Assembly (NCBI GenBank): GCA_014621425.1
Contig: JAANBB010000153.1
Location: 1-64,000 of the forward strand
Length of the DNA: 64,000 bases
Reading direction: 5' to 3'
Origin: Cylindrodendrum hubeiense
Taxonomy: Eukaryota > Ascomycota > Sordariomycetes > Hypocreales > Nectriaceae
The position numbers and the translations under genes are program-made. Within the stretch, counting starts at the first letter, position 1. Every line of letters starts with the position of its first letter. Below are positions 60,721-64,000 of the stretch, one piece after another. Below the pieces are notes generated by a model. That model made no database searches. It was not told where the DNA came from and saw only the letters and a program-made list of their open reading frames with translations.

Positions 60721-62424
60721 TCATGAAGCGTCCTTGGCCTCATCCTTCTGCATGCTCGCTAGTTGGCTCTGTAAGCCTTGCTTCCCCACTCGCATTGCCA
60801 TCTCCAACTCCCTCTCCTCCTCTCTCAACCTAGCCTTGCTTACGGCCACGTCTTTCTCGCGTTTCCTCCGTTGCTCTTCCACCGCGCGGTTCCTCTCCTC
60901 AAGCGCCCGCTCTCGCTTCTCCCTCGCCTCACGCTGCTTTTTCTTCTCCTCGTCGTCCTTGACGGCCTCGAGGTCCTCGGGCGGCGGGGCCAGGTTGCCA
61001 ACGTAGGCTTCGATCAAGGGGTCTCGCACCTTGGGCTCGAGGGATATGTAGCGGGCGTCGATGAGGACCTGGGTCGGGAGACCGGTTGCCAGCGATTTGT
61101 TGTTGAGTAGATTGATGGGCTGAGCCTTTAGTAATGCCGTAAGATCGGACTTCAGTGTCGACTGGGACATCTTCAACCGGGAGATGTGCTCGCGGTAGGC
61201 CTTCTCGCGGTCTTTGTCGGATATGTGCAGGTCCTTCATAGAGGATTCCTTTTTGTACTTGCGTTTGAACTCGGGCCAGTATAGTTTCGGGCTGGCTTTT
61301 TCCTGCAGGAAGGCCATGTAGGCGATCCGGGGATCCTTCTTCTCCTGACGCGCCCTTTGCTCTTTCAACTCGGCAATCTTTTCGCGCGTCCACTCGTCCC
61401 AGCATTCCTTGCGCGCTTTTGTCGTTCCCAATGCTGTGTATCGCAGGTCATCCACAATTTTACCCTCCTCAAGGAGCTTTTCCCAGGGGCTATAGGGGTT
61501 GATGTTGAAGTCGTTGAGGAGGTCCTTGAACAGATACTTGGTGTCATCCTCCGATAGGGGCACACCCTCAGCACCTTCGGGCCAGTTCTCGGCATTGCCG
61601 TCGTCATACTCTCCGGGGTCCAAGCCGTAATCCTCGCCCATTGCTTGTAGCTGCAGAGCAATGTCGGCCTCGGTGAATTCCACCACTTCGTCCTCGCCAG
61701 CCTCGACGTCTTCGGTTCGTTGTCGCTTGGATGGGTGTTCTCCATTTCCGTCGTCGCCTTCTCCCTCATCATCGGTCACTTCGACTTCTTCGTATTCGCT
61801 GTCGTCATCTTGGTTGATGTCGGGAGCGCGAGACGGAGGTAGCTCGGGCCTCGGTGCTGGCTGCGGTCCTTCGTCCTTTGGTTCTGACTCTTCGGCAGCC
61901 TTGTCGCGGATGCGCGCCTTATCAAGTTCCAAGATGCCAGGCATGAGCTTCTCCGGAATGCGCCAGTAGCTCGTCTTCTTGATGGGGTTGTAGACAAATC
62001 GTCGCGAATACTTGGTGTACACTAGGATCCACGGCTCACAGCCCGGGATCGCCTCCTTCCTCCTGGGCTTATCGACCGGCGCGGGCTTCGGTCGGCCCTC
62101 ATATCCACCGCGGCCACCGCCATAGCCGCCGCGATTGTTCTGATTCTGGGGAGGTTGTTGGGAGGCATGGAATTGGGCGATGTAGGCATTCGCGACATTG
62201 GGATCGGAGAGGGACGGCACGGCTCCATAGGGAGAAAATGCGGGGGCTGCACCATGCACAGGCTGGCGCGCAGGCTCAGGCTCGACACCAGGTCGCTTGT
62301 ATGTTGACTCTTTCGACTCAGCGTGGTAGAAATATGTGTGACCGGTCGGAGCCGTGTGCTCACTCCATCCTGGAGGCAAAGGCGCCAGGGCAGCCGCGGA
62401 CGGCTTATGGGTGGATCGTAGCAT
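60721..62424 (-). CDS. WW/FF-domain pre-mRNA splicing/elongation factor (TCERG1/Dre4-like)
   Basis: Single exon of 567 residues. WW domain 1 is at about 15-46 (PLPPGWSEHTAPTGHTYFYH). A second WW-like unit lies at about 130-160 (WILVYTKYSRRFVYNPIKKT). A strongly acidic Glu/Asp linker (about 190-290) precedes FF-type helical repeats: FKDLLNDFNINPYSPWEKL with CWDEW at about 298-345, and YMAFLQEKASPKLYWPEFKRK at about 365-415. The C-terminus (about 480-567) is a long charged coiled coil rich in Lys/Arg/Glu. This order resembles the TCERG1/CA150 and fission-yeast Dre4 group, which couple transcription and splicing in the nucleus. Prp40 also has WW and FF domains but a different spacing and repeat count. 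Confidence 0.8.
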   Translation of the reverse strand: MLRSTHKPSAAALAPLPPGWSEHTAPTGHTYFYHAESKESTYKRPGVEPEPARQPVHGAAPAFSPYGAVPSLSDPNVANAYIAQFHASQQPPQNQNNRGGYGGGRGGYEGRPKPAPVDKPRRKEAIPGCEPWILVYTKYSRRFVYNPIKKTSYWRIPEKLMPGILELDKARIRDKAAEESEPKDEGPQPAPRPELPPSRAPDINQDDDSEYEEVEVTDDEGEGDDGNGEHPSKRQRTEDVEAGEDEVVEFTEADIALQLQAMGEDYGLDPGEYDDGNAENWPEGAEGVPLSEDDTKYLFKDLLNDFNINPYSPWEKLLEEGKIVDDLRYTALGTTKARKECWDEWTREKIAELKEQRARQEKKDPRIAYMAFLQEKASPKLYWPEFKRKYKKESSMKDLHISDKDREKAYREHISRLKMSQSTLKSDLTALLKAQPINLLNNKSLATGLPTQVLIDARYISLEPKVRDPLIEAYVGNLAPPPEDLEAVKDDEEKKKQREAREKRERALEERNRAVEEQRRKREKDVAVSKARLREEERELEMAMRVGKQGLQSQLASMQKDEAKDAS

Positions 62425-63129
62425 CGTCGGGTGGGTTTCGGGCTATCGCATTGGTGTCGGAGCGTGTATGGGCGTGTCGGATGTGTATTTTTCAGACGTT
62501 GCTGTGGGCGGTAAAGTTGCGAGCTTGCACTTGTGTTGTTGATGGTGATGTTGGTTGGTGTTGATATTCGTGTCAGACTCAGTCGAAAGAAAATAATGGA
62601 GCTTGGGCCAGAGTGGCGGGGCAGCTGGCTTACCCTACACCGTCGATTAGCCTCCATGGTGCAATGAATTAAGTTTGGGGAATAAGCGATGGACATGCAT
62701 CGACATTATTGGAGATGTCAAGGTGATAAACGGATAGTAATGAACTTTTCTACGTAGTTGTATGCCATGTTCTTTGCATACGGTGGTCTCCCTGGTTTGG
62801 TGAAATGTCATTTCCGGTATGGAGTAGAGCATGCAACTATCTACCCCAGCATCTTCTGATGGACCCTCCTTTTTGGGGATACATTTCAACTTCCACCACT
62901 ATTTCACCTCTCAACTCTCCTCATACTGGTCTCTACAGCGTCAACAACAACTCCCGCCAATGGCAGAGCGACAAAGTTGACGAGAAACCGTCACATCTTC
63001 AGTGCGCCAATCCTCCTTAGCACACACAGCATTCCGAGATCCCGACGCTCTTTTAACTCACTCACTCGATGTCAGGCGAGCCCCTAACTCGCTTCGAATC
63101 CTCACCGTATCTTCAGCCTCATCTCATCC
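62425..63129. other. Divergent promoter region
   Basis: 705 nt between the WW/FF gene (-) and the PAP2 phosphatase gene (+). No separate feature is seen. Confidence 0.5.
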
Positions 63130-64000
63130 ATGGCTCCAGCTCATAACGGCAATGGGGCAGGTGGCCCTATATCGTTTTTGAAGCGATACTGGAAGGTTGG
63201 TTTGCTGGCCTAGGCCTCTCACTCTCATTGAGGTACAATTTGGCTGACTCTTGGATGTAGACGACACACGCGCCTGACTATATGGGCTTCATGTTTCTGT
63301 TGACTGCATGGATTCTGGTAAGGCCGCGCTTTCTGAATGCCCTCATTGGATCCCGGAATTTCTGACAGAATTTCCTTTCTTGCCCTACTTACAGATCCTC
63401 GTCTTTGTTACTCCATTTCACCGGATGTTCTTCGTCAATGACCTCGCCATCTCATATCCCCATGCCATCCATGAGCGCGTCCCCGTTTGTACGTCGATTC
63501 CTTACCCTCCTCTTTTGCGGATTTCATCCGAAAGAAAACTCCTGACTAAAGCGACTAGTTATGAACTTTGTCTACGCTCTCTTCGTCCCTCTTGGCGTTC
63601 TCATCGCTTACAACATCTGGGCGCGATCTTCACCGGCCAAACACGAAGTCACCTACATCTCCTTCTTCATCTCCGTCGTTTTGACAACCTTCCTCACTGA
63701 CATCATCAAGAATGCTGTTGGCAGGCCTCGCCCGGACCTTTTAGACCGCTGTAAGCCGGCACCAGGCACTCAGGCCAGTACCCTCGTCACCATCGACGTC
63801 TGTACGGCGCCCAACGATCACACTCTCCAGGAAGGTTGGCGTTCATTTCCATCTGGCCATTCGTCCTTCTCCTTTGCGGGTTTGGGATTTCTCAGCCTCT
63901 TCCTGGCTGGACAGCTCCATGTATTCCGGTACGCTGCTGGTGGCCGAGATCTTAGCCGTGCGCTGCTGTGTCTGCTCCCGCTCATTGGCGCTGCCATGGT
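63130..64000 (+). CDS. PAP2-family lipid phosphate phosphatase (Dpp1/Lpp-like), 3' end cut by window
   Basis: Four exons are visible: 63130-63195, 63261-63317, 63395-63488 and 63558 onward, all in one frame. The short first exon encodes MAPAHNGNGAGGPISFLKRYWK. Hydrophobic segments follow: MGFMFLLTAWILILVF and MNFVYALFVPLGVLIAYNIW. The phosphatase signature begins with K-x6-RP (KNAVGRPRP) and continues with SGH in FPSGHSSFSFAG; the third motif (R-x5-H-x3-D) lies beyond the window. Fungal members are multi-pass membrane enzymes that dephosphorylate diacylglycerol pyrophosphate and phosphatidate. The intron-dense 5' end (three introns in ~430 nt) is common in this group. Confidence 0.85.

Overview
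The window reads as chromosomal DNA of a filamentous ascomycete (Pezizomycotina). Genes carry short introns of about 45-155 nt with GT..AG ends and CTAAC/CTGAC-like branch points. Coding frames favour codons ending in C. The gene set (ferricrocin-type siderophore synthetase, ornithine N5-monooxygenase, Zn2Cys6 regulator, choline oxidase with betaine aldehyde dehydrogenase, pectin-type lyase, GH43 enzyme) is typical of such fungi. I cannot fix the order or species. The first ~350 bases are extremely A+T rich and look like the edge of a degenerate repeat region.

Layout: (1) 0.6-7.8 kb: a secreted PL26-like rhamnogalacturonan lyase (-), a cytochrome b5/FMN alpha-hydroxy-acid dehydrogenase (+) and a secreted GH43-like enzyme (-). 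(2) 10.2-15.2 kb: a medium-chain reductase (-) with an ambiguous-base patch, and a five-exon fungal protein with one atypical C2H2 finger (+). (3) 15.6-22.3 kb: betaine aldehyde dehydrogenase (-) and choline oxidase (+), divergently transcribed. They are the two enzymes of choline-to-glycine-betaine conversion, and both end in a peroxisomal PTS1 tripeptide. (4) 23.8-26.3 kb: a DUF1479 protein (+) with an unresolved N-terminus. (5) 26.6-50.8 kb: the siderophore locus. It holds a ~4,840-residue synthetase (-), A-T-C-A-T-C-T-C-A-T-C-T-C-T-C, and a divergent sidA (+), separated by ~7.8 kb that contains four exact ATCWGATAA iron-GATA sites within about 650 bases. (6) 52.6-60.6 kb: a Zn2Cys6 regulator, a Nudix/IF-2B fusion protein and an anion:cation-symporter-type MFS transporter, all on +. 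(7) 60.7-64 kb: a WW/FF-domain splicing-type factor (-) and the start of a PAP2 lipid phosphatase (+) cut by the window end.

How they work together: SidA makes N5-hydroxyornithine, which after acetylation is the building block for the synthetase. Six carrier domains fit a cyclic hexapeptide such as ferricrocin. The shared intergenic GATA cluster is a plausible iron-repression switch. Choline oxidase and BADH form a second two-gene functional unit. Three genes (reductase, choline oxidase, sidA) carry a frame break or ambiguous bases; together these look more like assembly error than three independent pseudogenes.
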